NCBI GenBank assembly: GCA_949128135.1
Contig: OX421981.1
Location: 42,348,557 to 42,412,556, forward strand
Direction: 5' to 3'
From: Parasteatoda lunata
Taxonomy: Eukaryota > Arthropoda > Arachnida > Araneae > Theridiidae
Length of the DNA stretch: 64,000 nucleotides
Part shown: positions 48,047 through 63,705 of the stretch, piece by piece
Position numbering within the stretch: the stretch's first letter is position 1
How the letters are laid out: every line of letters begins with the position of its first letter
Made by a program: the position numbers and the translations under genes
The notes under the pieces: model-generated
The model's database searches: none
The model's input: only the letters and a program-made list of their open reading frames with translations
What the model was told of the DNA's origin: nothing

Positions 48047-48313
48047 CAGACTGTCAAACATACTGGAAAGAAAAAACGTCGAAATAGGCTGTCGTATACA
48101 CTGGCAAGAAAATTTTTTCAGATAGACTGCTATCTATACTGGCAAGAAAAGAATTGCAGATAGACTGCCATATATACTGGTAAAAAATGGCTAGAAAAAA
48201 ATACTGGCAAGAAAAAAATGTTCTGATAGACTGCCATATATATTCTAAAGAAAAAAAATGGTCAGATAGACTGCCACATATACTGGCACGAAAAAAATTT
48301 CAGATAGACTGTT
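48047..48313. repeat. ~47-bp degenerate minisatellite
   Basis: About six units of CAGATAGACTGCCATATATA followed by CTGGCAAGAAAAAA. It directly adjoins the larger satellite to its left. Confidence 0.85.
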
Positions 48314-48565
48314 CCCAACGCCTCCTATAACTGAAAGCCTCCACACGGTTTTTTATAGGTTGTCCGATCAGACCACTTTGAAGGATATCCACTTTCCGAA
48401 TGAGTCAGTTAATAAAAAATGTAGTTGAAATAAGTAACTGGAAGCAAATATATGACTAAAAATTTGTTTTATTTATGAATATTGTTGGTTTGCCTTATTC
48501 ACTTGTCAACCACTACAGATTCAATTCTCAAATATATATGATAAATTTCTCTCAATTACTTTTAT
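48314..48565 (+). mobile_element. CGCCTCC-ended MITE, right-truncated copy
   Basis: Begins ACGCCTCCTATAACTGAAAG as at 13931, and follows that copy through CTCAAATATATATGATAAAT. The right inverted repeat is missing. Confidence 0.75.
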
Positions 48566-48657
48566 AAATGGTTTTGGGTTAACTCAACTTAAATGCAACT
48601 GTTTTTATGTGATTGAAGAAAGAAAGGTAAAAAATAGATTTTGATACTCAGTTGTCG

Positions 48658-48936
48658 CACGGGTGAAAGCCCTTACATAGCAAGACGGAAAAGAGAAAAA
48701 CCTGGTACGTAAGACATTTCATTCCAGCATTTTTTTCGTAAAAAATAAAATATCTGTAACTATCAAGATTTCTTTTAAAATTGTAGCATATATATAAAAC
48801 TGCTTCTTTTCGAAGATAAAGTAGATATTGTTGAATAATTTAAAAAAAGAATAAGAAAAATCCTCCCCAAAACTAGCTATAACTGAAAAGGTTTCACTAC
48901 CAGCCTTTCCTATTTTCCTTCTCGCTTTCACCCCTG
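48658..48936 (-). mobile_element. hAT-type MITE (family M1), 279 bp
   Basis: Ends CACGGGTGAAAGCCC and GCTTTCACCCCTG. The exact 8-bp duplication AGTTGTCG is at 48650-48657 and 48937-48944. The interior matches the other M1 copies (TACGTAAGACATTTCATTCC, CTCCCCAAAACTAGCTATAA). Confidence 0.92.
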
Positions 48937-49020
48937 AGTTGTCGTTACATTGATTTCAATTAGTTATACACTTGCATTGAAACAAAAAATTAGCCCTTAC
49001 ATTTGTTGAGGAAAGAAATA

Positions 49021-50432
49021 CAGTCAAACGCCGTAATAGTGAACATGGTTTATAGTGAACTCCTGGATATAGTGAACAAAATGTTCGCTCCTGTGCCTTG
49101 TTATACGCATATAATAATATTTTTTATGGATATAGAGAACCAAAAGACGAGAGGAAATTGGTTATTATTAGAGCCCGGATTTTGATGACCTAAAAAATCT
49201 CAATTAATGCCCTTAAAAAGTACAAAAAATGCCTTTTAAAAGTGCAAAAAATGCCCTTAAAAAATGCAAAAAATGCCCTTAAAATACGAAAATTGCGCTA
49301 AAAACGCCTTATGACATGACTTGAATAAAGTAAAAATATTGAACTAAAACAATTTTTTACTCTTTAAAATTATTATGAGTCATTTCAAAAAATATAAAGC
49401 AATGCAATAGTTGTTCTACGTTCATTAAAGTTTGATATATGTTTATGTTTTATATCATATAAAATATGTTTTATATCATAAAATAACAAAAAAAAAAGGA
49501 AAATATATTGATTCCAAAACATTTTCATTTTGTATAGAAACTTTAATGAGTATAACAACTTCCATCTCATAATATTACTAAATATCAGAATTACATTGGA
49601 TTATTAATTTTTTTTTTAATATTTTGAAATGTAAACGAGCGTTTCTTGTCTGAAAATTAATTTTTATACCTGAAGAAGCTTCTTTCAACGTCTACTGATG
49701 TTATTGGTGCGTACTTGAAAAAGACGGTCTCGCTTACTGACAATTCTTCTTCAATTTGAAAAGATGTTGCTTCACCTGTATCCTAGAGATTTTCTTCATT
49801 GTTTGGAAGCCAGTGCAATAATGAAAAATGATAAAAAATAATAAAAATTGGAAAAAATTAACAAAAAATTTAAAAAAATGCTTTAAAATGCAAAATATGC
49901 TCCAAAATTTAAAGAAAAATGCCCCATAAATCTAAAAAAATGCTCTAAAGGACAAAAAATGTCCAAAAATGCAAAAAAATGCAAATATCATCAAAATCTG
50001 GGCCTTAGTTATTATGAACTTTTTTCTGTCTTCAACTGATTTTTTTCTTCATTTTGTGGTAATTATGAAATTTCTACAGAAAATACATATATCGATTTTT
50101 TAAACCAACTATTGAGTGAGATGTAGCCATAAGCTTCTTGCTTGCTTCTTCTATCTCAGTTTCCAATCCCTAAATAAAGGCCATCCCTAAATTTTTTATG
50201 CGCAAGACGAAGAGTCATAAAAAATAAAAGTCAACACAATTTTTGTCACTACATATTGTTTAATAATTTTTGTATTTCTTTTTATTGGTCATTTATTTAA
50301 ATAGTGCGTAATAAAAGGGAGCAGTTCGGAAAAAGTAGTTAAAATTTTTTGCAGTACGGATATAGTGAACTCCCGGTTATAGTGAACCAAAATTTCGGTC
50401 CCTTGAAGGTTCACTATAACAGGGTTAGACTG
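49021..50432. mobile_element. pogo/Tigger-type MITE interrupted by a hAT element
   Basis: The ends are CAGTCAAACGCCGTAATAGT and its imperfect complement (GTTCACTATAACAGGGTTAG, then ACTG). TA lies on both sides. Subterminal GGATATAGTGAAC motifs repeat at both ends. Without the inserted hAT element the length is about 565 bp. It has no transposase ORF. Confidence 0.85.
49169..50007. mobile_element. non-autonomous hAT element nested in the pogo MITE
   Basis: Inverted repeats TAGAGCCCGGATTTTGATGA (left) and TAAGGCCCAGATTTTGATGA (right, read in reverse). The 8-bp target duplication GTTATTAT is exact at 49161-49168 and 50008-50015. Both subterminal regions are packed with AAAAATGCCC/ATGCAAAAAATGC units, as expected for transposase-binding repeats. 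No ORF of note. Confidence 0.92.
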
Positions 50433-50904
50433 TATTTGCATTTTATTTTCATAAAATTGCATTAAAATTAATTTACTGATTCTTTGTTTAGAAAGGCATG
50501 AGGAAGGATTAAATATATGAAATAAAGGAAATTTTAAACCTAGGAAATATGTAATGCCGACTATGACACAACAATTATGTATCTCAAATAATTTTTATTT
50601 TCCTAAGCTCAATTTCCTGTGATGAAACAGGAAATTAAGTTGAAGAGTGCCACGCCGTCTGATATCTCTGCATTCAAGATAATATTTAAAAATGTTATAC
50701 AGTATATTGGTTATCTAACGTAAAACTTGCCCTATAAAAATGGAAAGAGGATGTCTTATGCCATCGGAAAGTTACATAGTTTATTTATAATAGTTTGGGA
50801 GGTAGCGTTGAGAAAATGTTTTCCGTTTAAAAGTATTTATGTTTTCTATATAAAGAGCTTATGACAAGTACGTCATAAGATATTTTTTCACGTCACACTG
50901 TTCC
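50433..50904. other. AT-rich spacer with dispersed hairpin motif
   Basis: Contains TTTCCTGTGATGAAACAGGA (stem TTTCCTGT/ACAGGAAA) followed by GTGCCACGCCGTCTGATAT at 50610-50690, similar to 58150-58225. No gene. Confidence 0.5.
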
Positions 50905-51440
50905 TTAACCCTTTGACACAAATAAGACACCGGTGTCCCTTTTATATATTTTCCTGGCGCTCTATTTACTAGCAAAAATATATTTTTTGTGCTTTTTAAT
51001 TATTAAAAACGGTCTAATATTTACAACAAAAAACCTGAAGATTATCGGAAATATATTTTTACTAAAATATAAAATCCAAAAAAAGTAGTTGAAAAAAAAA
51101 ACCTTTCTTCAATCATATTCACACAGTTATCAATAACTGATTTTGTAAATTTAAGAAATTCTTGTTATGAATAACTGTTTCACCCAATTACTAACTCTTA
51201 GATCTAAATAACTGCAATTAAGTGTAAATTTGAAAAATTTGTGTTTGGAAGTGAGCCATGCTTGGAAGATTTTACCTTTAATGCAGAAAAAGACCCCGGT
51301 GTTTCATGCTGTATTTCATAACCATAAATAATTAAAATGCAGAATATAATATTTTTTACTTATTTTCACCTAAATTAATACAAAAAAATTTTAAAAGTAT
51401 AAAAAATATGTTTAATATAAATTCTATGTTAAAGGGTCAA
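50905..51440. mobile_element. TTAA-type MITE E
   Basis: The left end is TTAACCCTTTGACACAAATA. The right end, read in reverse, is TTGACCCTTTAACATAGAAT, so the ends are imperfect inverted repeats and the right TTAA has mutated to TCAA. The 536-bp interior is non-coding. Confidence 0.6.
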
Positions 51441-52665
51441 TGGGCATAGGCGTAGCGTCGTGGTAAGGGCACGGAGGGGCACGTGACCCCTCAATATTTT
51501 GCCAAAATGCAAAATTTTTCTGGAATTGATTGTATAATTAAAAAAAAATTTAATAACTTAAAAATAAAGATTCTTACAAGCACTATTCCCCTTTTTTACA
51601 TAACAATCTTCCCGCTTATTATTATTTTTTACTTAGTATGGTTTCTATACACAGTTTAGGCTTATTTTGGATTTACCAAAGATGAAAGGTCACTTTTAAA
51701 ATGAGAAAGAAATTTTAAATTATTGACTTAATAATCGTCTGCTTGAAGAAGCTTTGTGAGTATTTTGTTCCATGTTCTAACTCGTGGGTGTTGATAAAAG
51801 CAGCTGTTTGAAAAGGCAGGTGAAGTTAATATCGTTCTATTTTTTAAAGGGTAAAAGAGATCATTGATTACTAATTAAGACTTCTGTAATGTACCCATTT
51901 TCCGAAATGTACTCGTCCATAAGTTTGGTCTTTCAAAACTGGATCGTTTGTTTCATTTAAAATTTTAGTTTTAACACTAGTAAGAAAAAAAAGTCCTTTT
52001 AAAAATTTGATCTTTTGCCATTTTTAAAAAAACTGCATTTCTCTTAAGGTAAGTGAAATATTTTTATTATAAGATTACAGAAAAATTATTTAATTTAAAT
52101 AGTATTGGCTACATTAATGTCGAGTAAAAAAAACAACTTTTATTTTACTAATTTATAGTTCTTTTTTAACCAATTATTTTTACTGGTATTCTTACGAATT
52201 TTATCTGTATAAAACATTACTTAATAGATGTTTTTAATTCAGAAGTTGAATCAAAACAAAACAAGGTATTGATGATAATAATAACTGCAGAAAGAATAAA
52301 ATCCATCCCTTTCAATATAATGAATATCGCCATAAAAAAAATAATTTATCTCTATTAAACTCTTCAAAAGTTAAAGCTTTTATGCGAGAAAGTCATTACC
52401 ATACAATCATTGATACTTAAGGGAGAAATAAAAGGGTATAATAAATTTGAATATACATAATTTAATATAAGCTGCCAATAATCAAACCAAATGTTTGAAT
52501 TAAAATAAAGAATGGAGTGAAAGATGTCTTTGCGTTCCTCGCAATTTCGATTTCGACTTTTCTTTTTAGTGATAAGGGTTTTGTTTAATCGACATTTTTT
52601 TTCCTTTGGTTGTTTATTTTTCGTCTTTTAAAGTTTATATTTATTAATGTAGTGCAAACGTTATA
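51441..52665. other. unassigned DNA with a short GC-rich block
   Basis: The block 51441-51500 (GGCATAGGCGTAGCGTCGTG, then a CACGTGACCCC stretch) is much richer in GC than its surroundings and may be a repeat fragment. No gene is seen in the AT-rich remainder. Confidence 0.4.
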
Positions 52666-53948
52666 TGGGTGATTCTCACGAAATATGACAATTCACTGTC
52701 CCTTGCTCCAAGATCTAATACTATTATACTAAAAGAACTTTTTTTTAAAAAAAAATTAATAAATAGCATCGCTGTTAACATTTTAAAATGACTCTGCACT
52801 AGCAATGACTGTTTTGTATAGTTAAAAAAATTTAATTGAACTTCATAATGTCATTTTCCTGGCATGTCCCAAACAATGTTTCCAATAATAACTAGCTTCA
52901 AAACTTCCCATACATTTTTCAATATCTAATTTATTTTTATCTCAACCGTTGTAAGCATTTCTAGAATATACGCAGAGGGTAATATTCACAAAAACTCCGT
53001 TTAAAATAATTTTTGCTGGCAATAATTTGTTTGTCCCAAGAAAATCTGTCATTTTCCTGCCTACTTTTATTTAGTGGTTTATAACCAAAATAGTTAGAGC
53101 CAGCAATCAATATCTTATGTTAATAGATTGATTAGATACCCTCCTATATGAACATGTCTTGTTCCATGAATAAAGAACCAATTTTCTGGTTCAAAATCTA
53201 TTTCAAAAAATTTTTCAAGTTGAGTAGGTTTTTATGTTGTCATTTTCCTGGCTTCTTGAAATCATAAATAGCATAAACTACATAGATTTATCTGAGTTAT
53301 TTTAAGAAATCCTGTTGTTTTTTACAAAATATAACTGTCTTAGACCAAAATATTAAATTAAAGTAAAGCTATATGCTATAAAATGGCGAATTTGTCATTA
53401 TCCTGGCTGTCATTTTCCTGGTTTATGTATGACATGAAATTGAAACAGTTACCAGAAAATTTTTTAAACTGTTGAATGTAAAGCAAATATTAACCTAATA
53501 TCAAGTTTAGGTAAGATTGTCATATGACTGAATGTAATCAAAGTTTTTTTTTATTTAATGATAGATTACTACGCACAATTTTATTCTGTACATATCAGCA
53601 ACAAAAACATTTTTGATTCTTTCTACAGTGGATAAAATAATTAGTTTAGGCAATTCATGGTCCCCCTAACGTAAAGGCCTAGGTTTTGTTACTTACTAAT
53701 AGCTAAAAATGACTGTTTTTTTTTTCAAATTTATAAGCTGATATGTCATTTTCCTGGCATTCAAGATTTGGTGAATTTCTATTTTATTTTTTTTCTCGAG
53801 CAAATGTCAATAAACTACACTGCTGTCCCTAAGGTATTAATAAGTGTAACTAAAGAAGTATACAGAAAAAAAATTTAGATTATTTTGAAGACTTTAAATT
53901 TGAAGAAATTTTTTGGTCCGAATTGTCATGTTTCGTGAGAATCACCCA
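52666..53948. mobile_element. 1283-bp inverted-repeat element with repeated 15-mers (element R2, complete copy)
   Basis: The ends are TGGGTGATTCTCACGAAA on the left and its complement on the right, about 30 bp of terminal inverted repeat. TA lies on both sides. No long ORF is present. TGTCATTTTCCTGGC-like 15-mers occur six times in one orientation, at about 52849, 53047, 53238, 53393, 53408 and 53744. A second copy lies inverted at 30864. The superfamily is not recognised; TA flanks fit a Tc1/mariner-like target. Confidence 0.85.
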
Positions 53949-54771
53949 TACATGAAAGCATTAAATTAAAATTGTGTTGGGGAAATACAGTTATGAGCAC
54001 GGCTCGAAAATTAAATTGCCCGACGTGAGCTTGACATGCATTTTTTACCCTCATATACCCGACCAAGCATGTAAATATTCTGCGATATCGCAAAATATCG
54101 ATTTATTTACCCTCAAATTTTGAAGAAATGCTTGAAAGCTGCGATTAAAGTCACTGAAGGAAATTAAAAAATAAAATCGATTATGTTTCATAAGGCCTAA
54201 ATACTATTGAATTCAATTATCTAAACAAGAATTTATTAAACAAATTTAAAATTTTTAAATAATCTAGTAATGCTTATTTTAATTTTTAAAAAAAATTATA
54301 GTTACATAACTTAAACACACACATTTAGTGCCTTGTGTTAAAGTATTTGATATTTTTTGAATAATTTGATTCTTATGCGGGTAAATATCAGTTGTCATGA
54401 TTGTTTAAAAACCACAGTAATTAATGGTCCTCTTTTTTAAATTTGTTTCTAAATAAATGCTTTCGTTTTAAAACACCTTTCTTCTTGGTTTAGAATATTT
54501 TATATTTGAATTGTATATGATTTAATGTCACTTATTTTAATTCATTTACTCCCCAGTGTCTATGAAAATTAGGTAAAAATTGCTATAAAAATTACGTTTT
54601 TTATGTCTTTTGTTATCCTCAAAAAATGATAATGTATCAAAATTAAAGTTTCCTTCTTTTTGAAACGATAAAAGTTCATAATTTCCATATAATATGAGAC
54701 AATTGTGTTTTCAAATTTATTTTTCACTTCAAATCAAGTTTTTCGATCATGTTTCACATCACAGTCAAACT
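53949..54771. other. AT-rich intergenic DNA
   Basis: No gene or repeat structure recognised apart from AT-rich low complexity. Confidence 0.4.
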
Positions 54772-54950
54772 CCGCTATAGTGAACATGGTTTATAGCGAA
54801 CTCCCGGATATAGTGAGAGAAATGTTCTCTAACGTACCTTGCTATACACAGATAATATTATTTTTGGTGGATATAGTGAACCAAAAGAAGAGAGTAAATT
54901 GCTTATTAAGAACCTTCTTCTGTCTACGACTGGTTTTTTTTTCATCATTT
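54772..54950 (+). mobile_element. pogo/Tigger-type MITE, left end
   Basis: CAGTCAAACTCCGCTATAGT opens the fragment. It is followed by GAACATGGTTTATAGCGAAC and further sequence matching 49021-49165. No matching right end was found, so the copy is truncated or decayed. Confidence 0.7.
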
Positions 54951-55749
54951 TTTAGAAAATTATTTTAAATTTGTACAGTTTACATTGAAACAGTGAGAAG
55001 AGCCGTAGCTTAATCCTTATAAATCGGGTCAAAGTTTTTAAAAAAAATTGTTTAAAGATGTTTATAAGTTACATAATTAAAAAGTTTTTTAAAGATATTT
55101 AGGAAAATATTTATTTAAAGATAGTTATTTTTTTTTAATTCCTTAGATTAGCTGTACCTCCAATAGGCGAGGCTATCGTGAAGTAATATTTGCAAAGGAA
55201 GTGTACGTACAGAGAGGCCACTAAAAATGTGAAAAGTGGTGACTTATAAAAAAATAAAAATCTATTTAAAGAGATTAAAATTAGAATATTTCTACTTTTT
55301 TAGAATATTTCTTTTCTGGAATATTTCTTTTCTAGAATATTTTGGAAAATGTTTGAAGGTGGTAGCAACAGTGAGATAAATCAAGATGTTTTAAGCTGCC
55401 TATAACTTTTTAGTTTAAAAGAAATATATATGTGTGTAAAAAAATGTCTCTCAAATGAAAGCTAAATTTAAGTATTTTTCAGACGTCTTGAAAATTTTTA
55501 GCTACCTCTCATTTATATTTCTAGCTCGTGGGAGACCTATACAAAGTATGTTTTTGGTTTGAACAAAAAAATCTGCACTGTAAGTCATAATAGTAGTTAC
55601 GATTGAAAGATAAAATAAATAAAAATTAATAGAGATTCTACCACCTTTTTACAGTTTTAGTTGCCTGTGGCTTCCCTGAGTGTACTAAATAATTTATTTT
55701 TAAAGCAAGTAGAATTTTTACAGAACTTAATAGCGCCGGTCTAGGAAAC
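54950..55749. other. AT-rich intergenic DNA
   Basis: No gene seen. A small cluster of AGAATATTTCTTTTCT-like units lies at 55298-55335. Nothing else is assignable. Confidence 0.4.
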
Positions 55750-55849
55750 ATCCCTGAGCTTGACTACCAACTTTCAAGCATTTTGTGTAAAACTTTATTT
55801 TTATCTTTAAAGTAGCAGTGAAATTTATGATTTCTTTTTACATCTTGAA

Positions 55850-56385
55850 TTTAAAAATTTAATTTGAAATTATTTTAACCACCGAAATATCTAAATATAT
55901 GAAACATATATTCTAATGTAAGATAGTCATACAATGTTTTGTTTGAGCTCTTACATACTAAAAAATATGAAATTATTTTAACTACCACAATATTTAAATA
56001 TATGAAACATAGATTCCTATGTAAGATAGTCATACAATGGTGTGTTTGAGCTTTTACATACTAAAAAGTATGAAGTTATTTTAACCACCACAATATCTAA
56101 ATGTATGAAACATAGATTCTAATGTAAGATAGTCATACAATGGTGTGCTTGAGCTCTTACATACTAAAAAAATATGAAATTATTTTAACCACCACAATTT
56201 TTAAATATATGAAACACAGATTCCTATGTAAGATAGTCATACAATGGTGTGTTTGAGCTCTTACATACTAAAAAGTATGAAATTATTTTAACCACCACAA
56301 TATCTAAATGTATGAAACATAGATTCCTATGTAAGATAGTCATACAATGGTATGTTTGAGCTCTTACATACTGAAAAGTATGTTT
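55850..56385. repeat. 103-bp tandem satellite, ~5 copies
   Basis: GAAATTATTTTAACCACC recurs at 55866, 55969, 56072, 56176 and 56279, giving spacings of 103, 103, 104 and 103 bp. Units share GTAAGATAGTCATACAATGG and differ by only a few bases. Confidence 0.95.
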
Positions 56386-56407
56386 CTGCCTGCAATCGCT
56401 ATTCAAT

Positions 56408-56520
56408 TTACCCCCTCCCCCTAGACAAACTTAACTTCAGGAAGATTAAGTATGCCTGAAGTACCCCCTCCCCCTAGACAAACTTAACTTCGGGAAGGTT
56501 AAGTAGTTTGCAAGTATGCC
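56408..56520. repeat. two-copy ~52-bp duplication
   Basis: ACCCCCTCCCCCTAGACAAA plus CTTAACTTC(A/G)GGAAG occurs twice, at about 56410 and 56463, at the right edge of the satellite-bearing MITE. Confidence 0.85.
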
Positions 56521-56749
56521 TGAGGATGATCCAAAGACATGTCAGAACTTAAAAATATGACCATGTGCACTATTAACCTTTCATGGATGTGTTTAAGTTA
56601 TTTATATGTAATGGTGGACAAAATTTTATTAATTCTAAATTATTAAAACATTTACCTTTTGCACTCGAGAGGTCCCACCACTGCTAAGTATAAATTACAC
56701 GCCATTCTAAATATTAAAATTTTTACATCTTAAAGTTTATATTTTATGA
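56520..56749. other. AT-rich spacer with partial TTAA MITE type A
   Basis: From about 56647 the block CTTTTGCACTCGAGAGGTCC followed by AAATTACACGCCATTCTAAAT matches the end of the type A MITEs at 15390 and 33283. The rest is unassigned. Confidence 0.5.
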
Positions 56750-56965
56750 TTTTATTACCGGCGTTGAACAGCTGACTTAATTCTGAGCTTTGTTCAACTT
56801 TCAGTCTTGTAATTTTGAACCCAACCTAAAACGTAAGGAAACTTCTGGTTCAAGCATCGGGCCAACTAGACTTCGTTGAACACTTTTTGATCGAGCTAAC
56901 CCGATTGTGTGTTACATAAAGAGAAAAATCACGAAAACCATCCACGGTTAGCCCGACGGCAAGAG
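56750..56965 (-). mobile_element. SINE-A fragment
   Basis: Reads on the minus strand as the body and 3' part of the SINE-A family. It ends at the GTTCAACGCCGGTAAT-like tail and has lost the tRNA-like head. Confidence 0.75.
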
Positions 56966-57587
56966 GACACCTTCATGTTTAGTAACCATTTTATTTAGTA
57001 GCCTATGGGTATTATATGCTAAATGTTCAAACGTTTACGTTTGTGGTTGTGCTCATAATTTGTAACCATTAAAACAAAGGATTGATATATAGCCTCTGCT
57101 ACCACTAAAAAAAGTATTTTCTGAAACTACGAAAATTCTGATGGTTAGAAACATCTTTACATTTTGACGAGTGCGAATTAATTTTCATAAATATTTTTTC
57201 CAGTGGTAATAAATTAAAGCAGAATTTTTTAAAGCAAATGAATATTCATTAGACCTGTATCAGTACTTAACATAACCATTCGTTTATTTAACTGTAAATT
57301 CTTTGAAGTTACTTATAAGTAAAGATGGACATGATTCCTTTACTTTTAAAATCATTAAAATATTAATTCATTAGGTTTTCAACCATTAAAAAATGTTTTC
57401 TGAAATCATGAAAATTCCACAGTAGCAAGAGGAAATACACGTTTGTTGCCAATTTCGGGTGAAGTAATTTCATAAAATATTTCTAATAAAAACATAGTTG
57501 ATTTTGATTTAGGCTTTGTATTTTCTATATATGACTTTTAAAATAAAATCGACTGTACACATTTTAAAATTTTCTACCACAGTTTTG
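56966..57587. other. AT-rich intergenic DNA
   Basis: No gene or clear element seen. It contains two weakly similar blocks ending in TTTTCTGAAA, ACGAAAATTC or ATGAAAATTCC (57110-57140 and 57390-57410). Confidence 0.4.
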
Positions 57588-57765
57588 TTCTGACTTATTG
57601 GTTTGAAATGTTTTTTTCTGACTTATCATTGGTTTTGTTCTGACTTATCATTGGTTTGAAAATTTTTTTTCTGACTTATCATAAATTTTGTTCTGACTTA
57701 TCATTGGTTTTGTTCTGACTTATCATTGGTTTTATTCTGACTTAACATTGGTTTGAAATAAATCT
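57588..57765. repeat. short tandem repeat of TTCTGACTTATCATTGGTTT units
   Basis: Eight or so units of about 22-30 bp, each with TTCTGACTTA followed by TTGGTTT, with variable T-rich spacers. Non-coding. Confidence 0.85.
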
Positions 57766-58296
57766 ATCAATCATAGGCAATATAATACCACATTTTAAAA
57801 AATTTTAGGAGAGCGATTTAGTGCAAACAGAACACTATTAAATTCTCGTAGACAGTAAAATATATCTGTGTGTAGTATTACTATTAAGATAAAATTCCTG
57901 AAACCTGTTAAGCAGGAGCTGGAAACAATAGCAAAGAACAGATTGTTCAACAAATGAGCTTGTTAGTATTGACAAGTGGCATAAGACAACAACAACAGTT
58001 ATATGTAAAAATGTTACCTTCGGAAAAAAATGTGACTTATCACTTTATTCCTCAAAGAATTTTGAATTTTATTAAAAACATCAATTTTATTGACTTGTTC
58101 TAAACTAAGAAAGCAGCATTTTATAACTTTGTTATTTTAGGCTTTAAGTTTTACTTCCTGCACTGAAACAGGAAGTTGCTGCTGTTGAGTTAAGTGCCAC
58201 GCTGTCTGATATTTCACTTTAAGATAAGTTTAAAATTGCAGCTAACTTAGTGCTATTTATTATCTAATGGTAAGGCATGTCCTCCAAAATCGTATG

Positions 58297-58361
<65 letters not shown>

Positions 58362-58643
58362 CTAAATAATTCAAAGCGTTATGTGATCCGCCACTGTGCT
58401 ACAGTAAACTTTTGTTGCAACTTTTTGCTGTTGATTTTTGGATATTATAGCTTTTATATTAGGTAGTACACGCTGAGTGTGTTTATGATATATATAGAAC
58501 TCAGTATAAGAGAGTTCAACTGTAACAAGTTTTGAGCGCCAAAGTCTTATTTGGATACAAAAAAAAAAATTAATTAACTTTTGCTAAAGCCTGGAAAGCG
58601 AAACTTTAAAATGCCGACATATTATTGTATAAAGCTTGAAGTA
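57766..58643. other. AT-rich DNA, one dispersed hairpin motif
   Basis: No gene seen. The block 58150-58225 (CTTCCTG...CAGGAAG hairpin followed by AAGTGCCACGCTGTCTGATA) recurs in similar form at 50610-50690. It therefore belongs to an old dispersed repeat whose limits I cannot set. Confidence 0.5.
58292..58359. repeat. (TA)n microsatellite, ~65 bp
   Basis: Pure TA run preceded by two GTATG units. Confidence 0.95.
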
Positions 58644-58828
58644 GGGGGACCGGAAAGTAATGTCGTTTGGGGGCAAGATTTTATTTCTAATCAATAATGT
58701 ATTCCCCCTCGTTAGCAACAACCTTGCAATACCGGATTGAAAATGAATCGAAATGAAAATGAATCGAATTGGGTTTTAAGACTTACGAATATTTAATGTG
58801 CAGAAACGACATTACTTTCCAGTCCCCC
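58644..58828. mobile_element. mariner-type MITE, 185 bp
   Basis: TA-flanked with inverted repeats GGGGGACCGGAAAGTAATGT and its complement at the right end (ACATTACTTTCC, AGTCCCCC). The terminal GGAAAGTAATGTCGTTT wording resembles mariner ends. The interior is similar to 21341-21524. Confidence 0.8.
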
Positions 58829-58912
58829 TAATAATGAAAAGAAACTGCTGTGAATTGTAATTATGTAGAGTGTTTATGTAGAGAAAATTGCGAACAAATT
58901 GAGACAAAATTT

Positions 58913-58918
58913 TTATTT
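58913..58918 (-). terminator. Hr4: possible poly(A) signal of Hr4
   Basis: AATAAA on the minus strand about 340 bp past the Hr4 stop codon. In an AT-rich genome such hexamers arise by chance, so this is only a candidate. The mariner-type MITE at 58644-58828 lies just beyond it. Confidence 0.3.
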
Positions 58919-59137
58919 TAATCATAAATCAATAGCAATAAGATGCCTTAAAAGGCTCAAATTTATAATGCTTAAAAATAACACAAAAAGAAATTGTTAC
59001 AAATTTTGCCATTACTGTACACAACGTCCATACATCAGTCTATTGCACATCGTTGACATCTTTCTTAAACATTTTAATTTTCTCGTCATTTTAATTTTGG
59101 GGTTTTCTTCAACGCTCTTCTGACTAGTCGAACATTG

Positions 59138-59163
59138 TTGTCATTCATAAACTGGAATGACAA
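59138..59163 (-). other. perfect 9-bp hairpin in putative Hr4 3' UTR
   Basis: TTGTCATTC and GAATGACAA pair perfectly around an 8-nt loop, about 95 bp after the stop codon. It could be an RNA structural element or chance. Confidence 0.35.
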
Positions 59164-59256
59164 ACCCCTTATTGTCCGGTAAAGTAGAATATTTCCGGAC
59201 ACTTTGGACACTGGACGTTGAGAGGCAGTTGATAAGATGGTCGCTGCTACCTCTCG

Positions 59257-63705
<4,449 letters not shown>

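Larger units (their letters stand above)
55750..56520. mobile_element. MITE whose interior expanded into a 103-bp satellite
   Basis: The outer sequences (CTTGACTACCAACTTTCAAG on the left, GTAGTTTGCAAGTATGCCTG on the right) and the edges of the repeat resemble the MITE at 46304-46599. The shared blocks are TTTTAACCACC / TTTTGACCACC, and AGTATGTTTCTGCCT followed by an ATT(T/C)AATTT-like stretch. About five units of 103 bp occupy the middle. Confidence 0.55.

Noticed and set aside
55850..56385. CRISPR array
   Set aside because: The units are contiguous near-identical tandem copies without unique spacers, and the DNA is eukaryotic.
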